DNA of 64,000 nt from contig NMRA01000311.1 in NCBI GenBank assembly GCA_002633005.1, forward strand, positions 137,839-201,838, in the 5' to 3' direction. The position numbers were made by a program, and so were the translations under genes. The stretch is from Phoronis australis (Eukaryota > Phoronida > Phoronidae). The notes under the pieces are model-generated. The model was not told the DNA's origin. It did not search any database and saw nothing but the letters and a program-made list of their open reading frames with translations. The stretch's first letter is position 1. Every line of letters starts with the position of its first letter. This document shows, in pieces, positions 26,601-39,700 of the stretch.

Positions 26601-28471
26601 TTGGAATCCACTGACCCGCCAGACAGCGATCAGGTCTTTGGTGGACAAGCGTTCAGCGCCACCTACAGATCCCATGTAATGCGGACTGGAGGTTTCATCC
26701 TACTGCTATAAAAAGCGTTTTAACACCTTTCCTGCCATTATAATGCCCGCAAATTTACACTGCTGTGCAGTGGGATGTGCTAATATCTTACAAAAAGCAA
26801 ACCTTTCGAAATATAATGGATGAACGTACACTTCCCACTGGGAAGAAATTTCAATCCAAGCCAGTGTCAAAAAGCTAAAATAAATTAATGAACTTAAACT
26901 AACCAAACATTGGGAGAGACTGACAGTGGAATTTATTCCTCTGCTTTTATATCTGTGTAGTAATTGAATTTCTCATTGTCTCCCAAATCTGAGTCGAGAT
27001 AAATTGGGAATTTACTTTCATGCTCTCCTTACTCTAGAGAGCACCAATATGAAAAGTCCCCTGTTATAGGAGCATTTTCATTCAAACTGCAATTTGAATA
27101 AACTGTTTGTATTCGTAAAGTTGTTACATCATCGAAATTTAAGTCTAATTAATACAATTTTATTGTTGATGAAGAGGGTTAGCCATTATATTTTAAGGCC
27201 CTTTTTCACCAGTGATGACTAATGAAGTTTAGGGTGGATTAGTGTCCCTGTTTGAGTTTATTACGATTGTACTGGTATGAGACAAACCTTGCAGGCAGTG
27301 AACTAAATTTTTCAGTTGTTTATTTCTGCTAAATACATTTCCATTGTTCATCCTTGTCATGTTTAGATTACCTGTAGGCCTACTTTTTAAACTTATTCTG
27401 TTTGTCACTCAACTTTCCAAGTAATTCTTTGGGATTCTCATCAATACTACAGGAAATTCATTTGTCACTCGTCTATTCTTGTACCAGAGTCCAATCTGCA
27501 CTCATTAACCCCTCCTCACCCATCCTGCATGCTTTGTTGTCAGTTTAACCTGCAAATCCACCAGCAATAGCTCAGTAGGTCATAGGAGCCCCTCAGGGGA
27601 GATAATAGTGAGACCCAGCAATTTGTATCTATGAACAAGAACAGTCATGGATCATCCATTCTAATTCCCTGCAACACCTGTGAAAGAAAGATGTCTTCCG
27701 CTGTGAGTTGCCTATTCTATTCCTAGTTTTGTATCCAGTCAGCTAGCACTGAGTCCTCTATTGTGGTTTATGTATGAAAAGCTTGTTTATACCAAGTTCA
27801 CTGGTGTGTTTATTTATATTCATGATTAAGGCATATTTTTTTAACCTGACGACAGGTGAATTTGGCTAATTGTGAATGGAACAAAAAGATTGTACAGATC
27901 GTTGTTTTCAGTGTAGTAAAATATGCGTGGTTATTGTAAAGTTTGGTCGCTGTTCTTTTTGTATTGGTCGTCAAAGTGGAAGTGCTTTGTATATTTGTGT
28001 TCTTAGTAACCATTTATTTATAAAACCTTGCTTCATTTATCTCTATTTTTGCAGAGGCAGGGATGGGGTTGTTTTTATTGTGGTTAGTTACAGGGTGTGT
28101 AATGTCTGCTATTTACAGGCACTTCTTCATAGCTCACCTAAAATTATTTTATTATTGAAAATTGAACTGACAAGTTAATACTTGATATCAAATTTCAACC
28201 ATAATCACTTAACATTTTACTTTTTGAAAACAAGAAGCTTGAAATTTAATAGCTTGGTCATTTTCTTGTTTATAAGGTGGTTCCTCTCCAGTAAACCTTT
28301 GGTTAGTGCTTTAACACCCTTATTACACCAATGTTCCCTTTATTAGGGGTCATAAATAGGTCAACCACTTGCTGAACACTGATCCCTAATCCTTCATTGT
28401 TAGAATAGGGAGTTAATTGGCTCTGGTAATCCCCTTATGGGGTTGAAGTCATTTACCTGTCTGGAGTCTTA
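23660..28471. other. No recognised gene
   Basis: This stretch has short ORFs only. The longest is a plus-strand frame at 25786-26097 of 103 codons with no recognisable domain and no strong splice sites. An inverted repeat at 26441-26547 is listed separately. Confidence 0.45.
26441..26547. repeat. Foldback inverted repeat
   Basis: TTTTCAACAAATATTGG at 26447-26463 pairs with CCAATATTTGTTGAAAA at 26523-26539. The pairing continues inward through AACAAATT/AATTTGTT and outward through CCTTGAT/ATCAAGG with small bulges. This makes two ~45-bp arms around a short loop, consistent with a small foldback element or a hairpin RNA precursor. Confidence 0.8.
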
Positions 28472-28716
28472 AGGGCCTTTCATACTAAGATGGAGGTGTC
28501 TATGTTTTGGGGAGTTGCAGTCAGTATGAAGGGTTAACTTGGGTTGTGGATCCAAGCTAACACCTCCAGTTAACTTCACTGTAAACAGGTGGATTGAACA
28601 GCGGAGTGGCGACACTGCAGTGCGGTATGAACGGTCAACTTCGGTCCCATCGAAGTTATTGTCAGAAGCCACTGCTATAGTCAACAACTAAAGGGCAGTG
28701 TTGTCGCTAATAGTTG
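28472..28716. mobile_element. Family A TIR element, left-half fragment
   Basis: It begins AGGGCCTTTCATACTAA and follows the left half of the element at 1-500 for about 245 bp, including TTTTGGGGA, CAGTATGA, GTAAACA, CATCGAAGTTATTG and AACTAAAGGGCA in the same order. The right half is missing, so it is a truncated and diverged second copy of the family. Confidence 0.8.
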
Positions 28717-31687
28717 CAAACAAAATTTTACTCATCTGCCGTATCATTTTTGTGTGAAATTTTACCTAACGCATTTTGATCACAGAAAATGAAACCCGTG
28801 CCAAGATAAAGGGGATTTTTTGTTTTAAATTTCCAAGTGATTTGGAGTTTCTTATGGAGAATTTTGCTTTGTGCGCAGAAATGAAACTTTAATTTACTGC
28901 TTTCTGTTCCTGCCTAGTGAACACCACTTTATATTTTGACAATTCATAAACATGAATTAACAATTTTTACACCTGACTTGACAGTCTATATTAGATGCTG
29001 CAGGTATGTATTTGGTTATCAGCCAGAGCTCAGCTGTTGGCATGACTACCACTGGGGATAGGAAAGAACTAATTGGGTAAATGGCAACTGTAGAGGTCAA
29101 ACTGTTCAAAAATTGAATTTCACTTCAGTTGTTGTGAGCATCTTTTGTCAATTTTCACAAGTCTCTCGGTCTTTTGTAACCTAGAGGTCAGTGCGTCCAT
29201 TTCATTCTGAATAGCCACATTTAATGGTCAAGTGTTGCTTTAGCCAAAACACTGGTCAATGTTATACCAGACCCCATAAGGAAACATTTGACTTAGCAGC
29301 CTGCCAACAAGTGGCAGTATAGTTAATGAAAACAATATAAAAATCACAGTCTTGCTGTGTATTAAACTTGGATTAAGTATGATTTTGTGTCTATAATACT
29401 GGAGAAGTAAGGTCAAAGGCCCTGTTGGTATTGTTAAAAAGGTACTCAGAATTTTATCGGCTTTGTGCTGTGGTCTCTCATTGTTGTTTTACTGTGTTTT
29501 GAATAGTGCGAAAATTATCCTAAAAACCATATGGTTTTTACACAAAAGCTCAACATTTTTATAGCTTCGGTCTTATGGTTATATGAAAATTGATTGAGTG
29601 TAATCTGTGTTTAGTATTGTTTAGTTCAGTATGGCGTTTGGCTCATGTTCAACTTTATATAACACAGGAAATTGTGAATTGATTGTGCAAATTAAAGTTG
29701 AAATGTATTGATAATTTAATGATATCCTGAACCGCTTAAATAAATGTCAATATTAAAGTCATACCCAGCGCCATCTGTAGCAATCTTCATTTCAGTATGG
29801 AAGCTCAGAAATTGATGTGTTGTGTGAACTGTGGATGGGTCATGTTGATTTCATAGATTGACTTGACCCAACACCACACTCTTTTAAAATGAAGGCTTTT
29901 TTAACAGTTATCAATTTATTAAGACACAGACAACTTACTATAAAATTCAGCCTGGAAACCGCAGTTTGCATTATATCCAGGCTTTAGACAATGAACACAA
30001 AATAACCAATGGGAATATTCAACTGTTATCATTATATACAAGAAAAAGAGAAAAGAGAAGGCTTTTGGTATTGCTTCTTTCACAAAGCTGTTGATGTTTT
30101 TTGTCATTTTAGATTCCTCAGTGCAACACACTTCCTGGGCATTGCAGTGTGCTTAAAAACAGAGCAATAAGCCAACAGACTGACCGAGCGTTCGACCCCA
30201 GCTAGATTGACAAGATATAACCAACTGAATGTATGATGACATCACCTACTGAAGAGGGGCAGTGGTCGGTGGCATTTTGTTACACTGCATAAAGTCTATG
30301 CATTCTCGGTAGATTGTGCTACAAGGTTTCCATTCGATGTCGGTTAGAATGTCTGTACAGTTGGTTACAGTAAATTAGGACACAATTTGACGGACAGGTG
30401 AAATTAAATTTTCAGATTTTCTCATAAAGTATAATACAGTACGGGGCTGGTGGTTTTGCCATAGCTACCAATAGACTGTGTTTTTATAACAATATTAGGA
30501 GGTCTTGAAAAATGAAAAAAGTTGAAATTTTGGCAATTATTTTTGTCTTGTATTGGTGAGTTTCAGAATACTTGCCTCAGTTGCTCGGTAGAGGCCATGA
30601 ATTTCATAAGTCCTGGTAATGGACTTCCACTTTGATTGTCATTAAATTTATCTTTAAAATTTAGTCTTAAATGTTTCCTTTAAATTGTTGGTCATTACTA
30701 TTTTTATTAAAAGTGATTGTGTAACCTGAAACTAATCATTTCTTTGTTGCTATCTGTGTAGTCCTGTATTGAGTTAGCCAATGCTTTTTATTCATTATGT
30801 TTAGCTTATGACGAATCAATCTATTCATTTGTACAATGTTAATTTCCTCTCTGAACCTTTAACTCAGAACTTTGTAGTTTCAAAATGTCAGCTATTTATA
30901 TTCTAGTGCCAGTCTAAAGTTTCCTACTCTCCTGAAGTATACTCTGTCTGCTGTGAACACTCATTGTGTCTTCAAAATGGTTTGTTTGATATAACTGTTG
31001 AAATAAATGGACATTTTCCACAGTTTCTATATTGAGTATTCAATAGCCATTATCTGGACAAGGCCTATGTCAACATTGTTCTGTGCATCAGGTTGAAAAG
31101 TAAACCAGCATTTGTTTAGATCATGTCAGACAGTTGTCAGTTGCACTACTTGTGAAGTCCAATAAATACAGGTGTAGTTGAACAGGTAATTCTATAGGTC
31201 AGGTAAACAGCATTCAGTCTTTATTGTCTATAGTCTGTGCACAGCCACCCCAGGACCCAGTCTGAGTAATGACAGACTACCTCTGTTAAATTAACCTCCT
31301 TCACACATCTTGAAACTGGGCTTAGCGCACAATGAGAATGCAGTATTTGACACCTCTGACTGAGTGCCTGTACCCAGACTGGGCTGGCTGGTGCTTTGTT
31401 GTTGTTGTTGGATCAATGATAGCGTTACAGGTGCTTGTTACTTATCTGTGAATAGGGATTGGGTTTAGAAACCATAATTCAAAATATTTCCTGGGGATAG
31501 TTTCTTTTTCTATTGAGAAGCTGTTTTGCCTTAATGCATTGTGATGTTATTGTGAGAGGAAATTTGATTCGAAATTCTAATTGAGTTTTCCCTGAATTTT
31601 AAATTTTTGGCAAAACTTTTGAAAAGGTTATCGAATTTCAGGGAGAGTTTGGAATGCCCTCACAATTGATTCATTTGTTCTTAACAG
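28717..31687. other. No recognised gene
   Basis: This is AT-rich, CpG-poor sequence. A short plus-strand frame at about 30512-30555 starts with a hydrophobic stretch and meets ATTG|GTGAGT, but nothing follows it that supports a gene. A related AATGAAAAA stretch near 8700 suggests repeat sequence. Confidence 0.45.
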
Positions 31688-31740
31688 AGTATTGCGATAT
31701 GTCAGTTGCTGAGGTCCAGATAGAAAATATTTCTGCTCAG
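31688..31740 (+). other. Exon-like segment with good splice sites, unassigned
   Basis: The acceptor TTTGTTCTTAACAG, 53 nt, and the donor CAG|GTAAGT form a well-shaped internal exon. Only one frame is open. It contains an ATG and reads MSVAEVQIENISAQ up to the donor in phase 0, so it could be an exon carrying the start codon of a plus-strand gene. No following exon was found in the next 10 kb, and the position coincides with the change from CpG-poor to CpG-rich sequence. It is a candidate only. Confidence 0.3.
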
Positions 31741-33329
31741 GTAAGTGCACCCCTGGTTTAACACCACCAGTACTTTTGAGTCATTCTGGCCTATAAGCCT
31801 ATCTACTCTAGCCTATCTACTCTGGTACAACTTCACCACCTATTGCACTCTCTTGCTACGCGGGCTAGTGCAAAATGGCCCACGCGGGTACAGGTGTATG
31901 CTGTTTGAGGGGTCTACTTCATGTAATTTTCATTCAGGTGTTGATATAACAATGAGTTCCAGTCACCAGACAACACGTTTTTCTTTGGTAATCGATGTTT
32001 CACGAGGGATATACCACGCCCCAAAAGGTTTGCAAAGGTATGCATTTACATGCAGTTGCAAATTGGTTGTGCCTGTAAAGGTTTTTCCAGTTTCTCATGT
32101 ACCCTTTACCTTCAAGGAAAGAAATGGAAATCAATGTGCCCTTCGCCAGCTTCCCTCAGAGTAATTTTTAAAAATACTTGTTTCTATTAAGTACAGGATG
32201 TTTCCTTAGTGCTAAGTTGATGCTTTATTGACTCTCCCCCCCGGGATAGAACTGCATGTTAGGGTCAGTTTGTGTTTTGTCTTTGTTTATGGAAACGGAC
32301 AGTGGAATTCACGGGGGTCGCCTGACTTACACCGATGATGTCATATTTGCAAGTGTCAGTACCAGTGAGTACGTTTGTTATTTACAAATCAACCATTGAC
32401 ACATGTCAAACGTTAACAATTGTTCAACGCCTTGGAATGAGTCGTACAGAAGGGATCAGGTGACAAATTTGTTGAAGTTATTTTTGCAGAAGTCGTGAGA
32501 TGAACGTAGGTAACATAAAAAGACACCAGTTTGAACCATGCGAAGCTGGACTATTTAGTGACAGTATGTTTGGACTTGCATAGAAAATTGGTGTTTTTTC
32601 CAGTTTTGGCTTTCCATAACCAATAACTATACATGTTACAAGCGTAAATATTCTAATAATGTTTATGGACACGTTATTTGGCACACGATGACGTCTCACT
32701 GACTTTTGTAGGTGACTGGCAACGTTTTTGGGGGTCATTGCAGTTGGTGCTATCTTCAAATCATGTCGTGACTACTCATGATTAAGCACGCACATCTCAC
32801 AACACTGCGCTTCATCGCGTTGGCCGATTGGACTGTTGTCCGGTCGGCTCTTAACATCATGTTGAATTTATGAAATTATCTCACGAGCTGCTCAGTGAAT
32901 TGTCATAAAGTGCATCAACCTGGCGAAATGATCGAAACAGGTGTGTCTCGCATATAATTAAGGGATATTTGTTTGCGCTCACTGGATTGTCAGTCGTGAA
33001 TTGAAATCTATGTTTTTGTTTGGCAGATAGCCTTGTTGTTCCAAGGTAAGAACCTCGTTTGATGATTTTGACCGGAACCACGGGTATCGCATTTCTTAAA
33101 AAGTGAGCACAGTGTTTTTTGTACATTGCCGTGTTTCTGCGTAAATTGTTTAATCGTGGGATCAGGCGGTGCGTTTTGATCGTTTGAAAGGAGCGTCGTG
33201 GTTCACACTTAATTTCATGTGATTGGAAAAATCTCTTAAGCCCTTGTTTTCCATTGCGCTGGTCATCTATCTATTTACACGTGGGCGTATTTCGTACTTC
33301 AGAACTAGAAGGCAACTTAAATGTCGGTT

Positions 33330-33397
33330 GTGCATTTTTCTTTGTAAAGTTTTGTTCTGAAATGTGCATTTTTCTATGTAAAGTTTTGTTCTGAAAT
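33330..33397. repeat. Tandem duplication, 34-bp unit x2
   Basis: Units at 33330-33363 and 33364-33397 both begin GTGCATTTTTCT and end TGTTCTGAAAT. They differ at one base (TTTGTAAAG versus TATGTAAAG). Confidence 0.9.
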
Positions 33398-36300
33398 GTT
33401 TACAAGGAAAAAGTTGCTGATCCCTTCACAAGTGACTTCATTGATCTTGCTATATTTGTAACTTGATCACGGAAAGAAACGGACCCTTTCAAGCAAAGTG
33501 AGTGTTTATCGCGCATTGGGAAACATTTGCACGGAAAAATGCCCTGTATGCATCTTTTTAGTGAAGTAGACCAGTTCCTGTGACAAAAATATAGACGTCG
33601 TAAATAAAAACGTGGTACGGGTTGTTTTGACATGTATCGGCTGATTTTGATAATAAAAATAAGCACTTAAAGCTGTGTTTCGTCCTGTTTAAGTAATTAA
33701 AAACTAATGAGACCTTTCACTATCGTGAAATATTATTTACCGTTGCAAACAAGAATATCGAAACCGTCATCGACTTAGAAAACGCTTCCGACTTAACTGG
33801 GGTTGGTCAACCCTAAAATTGCGAATTCGGAAATAGCGCATACGCTTTGCTGTTGACTTGAGTTGCCGGGGTCACAGAAATAGCACCCTGTCACGGTATT
33901 ATGAGAGTTAAAGGTCTCATTCGATTTTCGTTTTTAACCAGTTAAACAGGGTGAAATGCAGTTTTAAATAAACGTCGCATCGTGCTACAGCTAATAAATT
34001 TCAGAAACAAAATTACCTGCATATTTTATTGACTTGTGATAATAATCGTTTCTTACACACTTTTAACTCCTGATTTTCAAAATGTCGAAAGGCATACCAA
34101 ATAAATGACACGAACCGTGGGTGATTTTAAAATTTAACAGAAGTCACAGCTTTATTCGACCTGTCTCAAATAAAAACATGCAACTGTAGCTTGGTGTCGA
34201 ATAAGAAACGTAATAGCTCTGTATAAGAGCAGTGGCCTTCCTTTTATGTCTACTCTTAAGTAAATAACAGTTGTGTGAAGGCCAGGCTAATTGAGTCACA
34301 CTATTTGTTTGTTCTGCCTGAACGCGCAAATACTGGTGCATTGAATGCCTTTTGGTTGTTTTTAATCTTATAATCGCACCGTTCTGATAACTCCAAGGTG
34401 TTTCGGTGTTGTGGTTTTTGTCAAACGTGTATACTGAAAGTCGATCATTGCGAAGAGCGTAATTCACATAAAAACCTGAATGAAAAATTTCTGTTGTTTA
34501 TTTTGTGGTATCCAGACATACCGACGGTGTTTACAAAATGACAAAATTCGCTGTCTCACTTTTGACATATTCAATGACGGAACCAATCTTGTCGGCAGGC
34601 ATTGTACCTCAATGAACGCCGGTGTGTGGATGACGTCAAGGGTCACTCGGTGCAATCCTTGAATCGGCTGAACGAACCTGAAGACGACAGGTAAATAAAC
34701 AGCAGAGTTGTGAGCCGAGAGCCGTCAACGCGTGATTAGCAAGTGGTTATTTAATGAAGCATAGAGACGCTATTGATGGTGTGTTGAAATATTTAGTTTT
34801 GACTATGAGACATGGGTCGCCTCAGGCGTAGTTCAAGTCCCGAAGCGCACAATTTTTAACTCGCTTTCAAAGCAACCAACAACTTTATGGAATGTCGCAT
34901 CTCTAGGAAAGACTTATAAATGCGAATTGTTTAATCTCATGCATTTATCTAAAAGAATCACTTTGGATGTGGTTTGCAAAGGCAACTAATTTTTGTCCTC
35001 CGTTAGCTACTGACTGGCCTAAATAATTGTTGACAAGGGAGTGAATTTCGTAATACACGCCATTTTTATTTGGCCATCTGCGTATTCATATGTGCCAGAA
35101 TGCGACATTCCTGCTATTTACAGTCAAATGGCCGGTGTGTACTCTATTACAATATTACGTCGAACTGTTCCGGGGCGATATATATATTTTTTAAATTGTG
35201 AGAACTTCCATGTATTTTCAGTTGTACAAAGTCTTTGCAATAGCTAATCAAATCTACGCTGGGGAACTAGTCTTACACGTTGATCTCCTCGTCTGATTTG
35301 TGCGGCAACTTTGATTAAACGCTTGGTCACAATCTTAGCAGGTTAACGTCAGTTAAGGCGCGAAAACCATACTGAAGACTTCTGCTTATTCTATTGTGAA
35401 GAAATACTTGCCGACTTATTGGTGTGTTGTGGTTGCTATAATGAGAAAATTGGTGCTATTCTACTATTCGCGCCCTGTTGGTAGTCGCTTTGCGCGCAAG
35501 ACAGGTCGCTGCGATTATGAAGGCGATTATGTCGTTTTACTTCTGTAATGGCTGCGATTATAGCGCGTAGCATATAATATAATCGCGTGTCCACGGCGTG
35601 CGCCCTCTTGATTGTTCCTGATCGACGCTAAATTGTTGTTTTTGTTAGCACACTTTCGGTCACGTGTACAGGCCGTTTGTTTGCTGAAATATGCTGCTAG
35701 TATGTGTCAATTTACAATAAATGAAGGACAACGCAAAATATGTTGCATTTGAATGACAGTGTTCAATGTTTATTTTTCTCGAGAAGAAAGAAAGCTTACA
35801 CGATAATCAATTTCGACTTTCTGGCCATTTTCTACAGTTAATTAATTAATGACAAGTAAGTTTTCGGTAAAAGTTATGTTTAACAGGGAATGATTTACTA
35901 TCATATTTTCCAAGTGGTTTGTTCTCACTTTCCAACTAAATTTATTGAAGATTTTTTACCCTAAATAACAGATTGAAGTTAACAAATAGTGTTTCGCGCA
36001 CAGACGTTTCTGCCAAATTATACCTCCGGTAATAGTCAAGCTGGAACTAATTAGTCCGGGTACGTAAACAGGTGACCTAATATGATATTTAACTCATAAC
36101 TCCATCAGCACAAAGTACCTCACAGTTAAGGTAATTTCCCCTTCCCTCATGTGGTGTAGGACAGTGTACCTGTGTCGAGACAGATGTTACCTGTCACAGC
36201 TGGAACAATTTACCACACCTGCTAGACTGGACTTTGGCTTTCCTTAAAAGCACCTCTCGATCGCTCTCGCCTCTGCCTAAAAATCTTGGTGGATATATTT

Positions 36301-36689
36301 CAGTATTTAAGAAAAAATGCCTCAAAGGGTCCCAATTCGGGCTACCTACGCGTAACCCGCGTTTGGGTATTTCAACCGTTGTGGCAGAAAAAATAAGGGG
36401 TGACTTTTTAAGCCATTACGTAAGGGTACGCTTTTCGGGGACGCATTTTAAACGTTTAGGGTCTTAAAATGTGATACACGGAAATTTCATATCACCTTTC
36501 TGTTGTTCACTTCGAGAGGGTCTGTCCAGAATGCTACGTTTTGCCGGGTTACCAGGATTCTTAGTCAAGTCCCCAAGAATGAGAACGAACCAAGTCCAGT
36601 GTAATGGGTAATTGCTTCAGACGACAACAAATGCACAAGGAGCTAATTTCAGTGAAATCTGCTTTTGCCGCGGCTGGACAAGCATCATT

Positions 36690-36795
36690 ATTCATCATCA
36701 ATATTCATCATCAATATTCATCATCAATATTCATCATCAATATTCATCATCAATATTCATCATCAATATTCATCATCAATATTCATCAATATTCA
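36690..36795. repeat. 13-bp tandem repeat, about 8 units
   Basis: ATTCATCATCAAT is repeated about eight times without interruption. Because 13 is not a multiple of 3, all frames cycle through the same residues, which explains the SSIFIINIHHQY-like ORFs here. They are not genes. Confidence 0.95.
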
Positions 36796-39700
36796 CCCTC
36801 CACACTCGTATGCAATGCCATTACCATCGTCTTAATCGAAGAATTGTTTTTGACTGCTTTAGTGTTTTTAGGGAACTCCAATTAATTATATTTTTAAAAT
36901 TCGTCCGATATTGTGTTACCTAAGCTTTTTTGGGTTTACGTTCTTTATTATTAGCATATTTTTTTATCGGGTAATAAACGAATAAAACCAAGTTACTTAA
37001 GAAAATCCCCACCAGGTGAGCTGTCTCACAAGTGTTTGATCTGGCTAAAAAGCATATTGGTTATGGTTTGCAGCCGGCTAATTTTTGAAGCTGCTCATAA
37101 TTAAAGCGCACACATTTGCATCGCTTTTTACCATTTTCTCAAAATTCTCACTGAACGCATTCGTGATTGTTGTTTATGTAGTGGCTTGTCAATCCAGCAG
37201 TAATCACTGCCTAGACTACTATAAATTATTGGCGTAGGAAGGATTTCTTTAATGGTGAGAGGATGAAAATGTGAGCCCGTCCCCTTCCCCGGTCGACTGC
37301 TGTGCGGGCAGTCGCGTCAAATTTCAAAGTAACCACATACCGTTGAGAACCAAATATGCTTTTTTTAGCTGAACTAAACGAAATTAACGAAGCTTTAAGT
37401 CAAATTTATTTAAGATAAGTATAGATTTTATTCTTCTATTGGTGGGATCCCTTGGAACAGAGCATCAAGTTAAAGCCCCAGAGTTCGACACAATCCGTTA
37501 CATCATAAGCACTTGATTTTACGGGTGACTGCATCCGCATAAAAGCGTTGATCCTTCCAATCCGACAGCAGGTGCAATAACTGAAAACAACCGAGTCCTG
37601 TAATTTGCAAGGAAAAATACTAAATGAGGAAACATAATGGATTATGGTCAGTGAAAGTTTTATCAGGGACAGTGCAAATTGCCGGAAGGGTGCCCATGAA
37701 ATAAGTGGGAGCGACTGGTGCGATATCACTATTAAACACTTGTGAGTACTTTACACTATGACAAAATCTCAAGGTGATTCAAATTTCTTCTTTTTAATGC
37801 TAATTTAAACAAAAAATGTCGTTTATTTACCAGTTTTTATTTGTGATAAACATAATGTTTAGTAACGTATTTTTTACACATCAGCGACATTTTGTTTATT
37901 TTTTATTTTTTAAATATTTCTCTTCCATATTTCGAAAACAAGGTTATATAACACTTACTTTCTGTGTTTTGAATTTCGCTAATTGTTTTGCATTTACGCA
38001 ATCCTGCTCGTATAAACACCAATTCAATGACATATCGACGAGAACATACACAACATCACCCTTTGTGTGTTGCGTGCGCTTTCATGACAGAGCTAAAAGA
38101 TTTTATTATTTCTGGATAATCGAAATTTATTTCATTGAATTCGTATTTATCCAGTCTTGTCAACAGGGTACCGAGCGGACGTTGTACTAGTGACCAGCGG
38201 TCAATGAGTGTGGATGCGGACAGTTGGACCGAAAGAATACATCTTCAGAAAGTGCGCATGCGAAATATTTCGGCACTGAGTCACGGTAAACATTTCTTCA
38301 ATGAATACTGAGAAATATCATAAATGGTTAAGAAAAACAGCACACAGTCAGTTGTATACAAAGCTTTGATGAAAAATCTTTGAATCAGAATTTCTGAATT
38401 TTGTTGTTTTTCTTTGGTCATTCGATTATCATTTACTTAATTAACATTTTATTCCGTTTAACTTTGACATTCTCGATTACGAACTTTCCGAAATGTTTGC
38501 ATGGGTTCACTCTCCGAATCCTTCCCGGGCTTCAATCGTTAACTTGGATGACGCGGACACATTGCATCCAAAGCGCGCGTTACAAGGTCCAGTGCGTTAG
38601 TAATCGCAAATGTTTTCCTGCCACAGTCCTGCAAACCGCCATAGCCTAGCTTGGTGTGAATTTTTAAATGTTCCGAGGTGTATTACTTACGCTTGTCTAT
38701 GTACACATTTTATTTATTCCCATTATTGAGTAAGAACACAAATTAAATTTATACTCAACTCGCACAAAAGGCAGTTAAATAAACGCTACACGACGGCCCA
38801 GAAAAACCCATAAAAGCTTGGCGTGTGTTCACACGAATGCACTCGTAAGGCCCTCTGTCTGCCAGGAGTCTATTGTTTTTTACAAAGACGCCAAAATTCA
38901 AAAGTCAATAAAATTGCGACACTGAATTTAATTAACGGGTTCAGGTGTATTGGTGCATTTTGTGACCAGAATTCATCGCTGGGATGAGAAAAACATGTGA
39001 TTTTTTCTTGTTTCTGTGTTTTCCTTGCCTGCCCTGTTTCTAATGTTTAAAGCGGCATGAACCCGCGTTCCGTCGAAGAAATTCAAATTTTGATTTAGAG
39101 CACTTACCACCACTTCAGTGGTTTCAATTTACTTAAGTAGTCTCAACTTACTTTACTCAGATGGGAAGTGATTTTTGGTCTTTCGAAGAACTTACATTTG
39201 TTCCTCAAGATCATGCTGGGCGCATAAAATGACACGCCGTGACAAGTCAACTTGTAAAGCTTGGCCTCAACCAATAAGAAACTGTTATTTCCCCCAAGCC
39301 AATAAACCACACTTATTTTGACATAGAAACAAGTTGACACCAATTTTATAACTGTGGTCTACATCAAAAATTGTTCTGTGATGGAAAGCGATATTACAGA
39401 CGACACAAATATGGGATCAAGTCTGGCTCGAAAAAAAACTCAAAACTTCATAGGAAATTAAATGTTGATATTCTCTAGAAATGTAAAGTTCAATGCTGAT
39501 GCTTGGGTTAACTTGCTCACGAGTCGGTGGCAACAGAGAACTTATGAGCGTCCACTTCCTACGGTAGGGACAAACCACGAATTTCCTGACAAGAAATTGT
39601 GTTATCCGTTTGTAGGACGGTTCCATAAAAATCACCATTTCGTTTTGCTACAATGAAATATGATCAATCCATGACGTTTATTTTAATAATTAATATCATT

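Noticed and set aside
26743-26865. Plus-strand start MPANLHCCAVGCANILQKAN resembling the beginning of a THAP zinc finger
   Set aside because: The frame hits a stop after 26 codons, before the WxxA and later Cys/His positions of a THAP domain. It is too short to support even a pseudogene call.
36604-36923. ORFs rich in SSIFIINIHHQY
   Set aside because: They are translations of the 13-bp tandem repeat in several frames.
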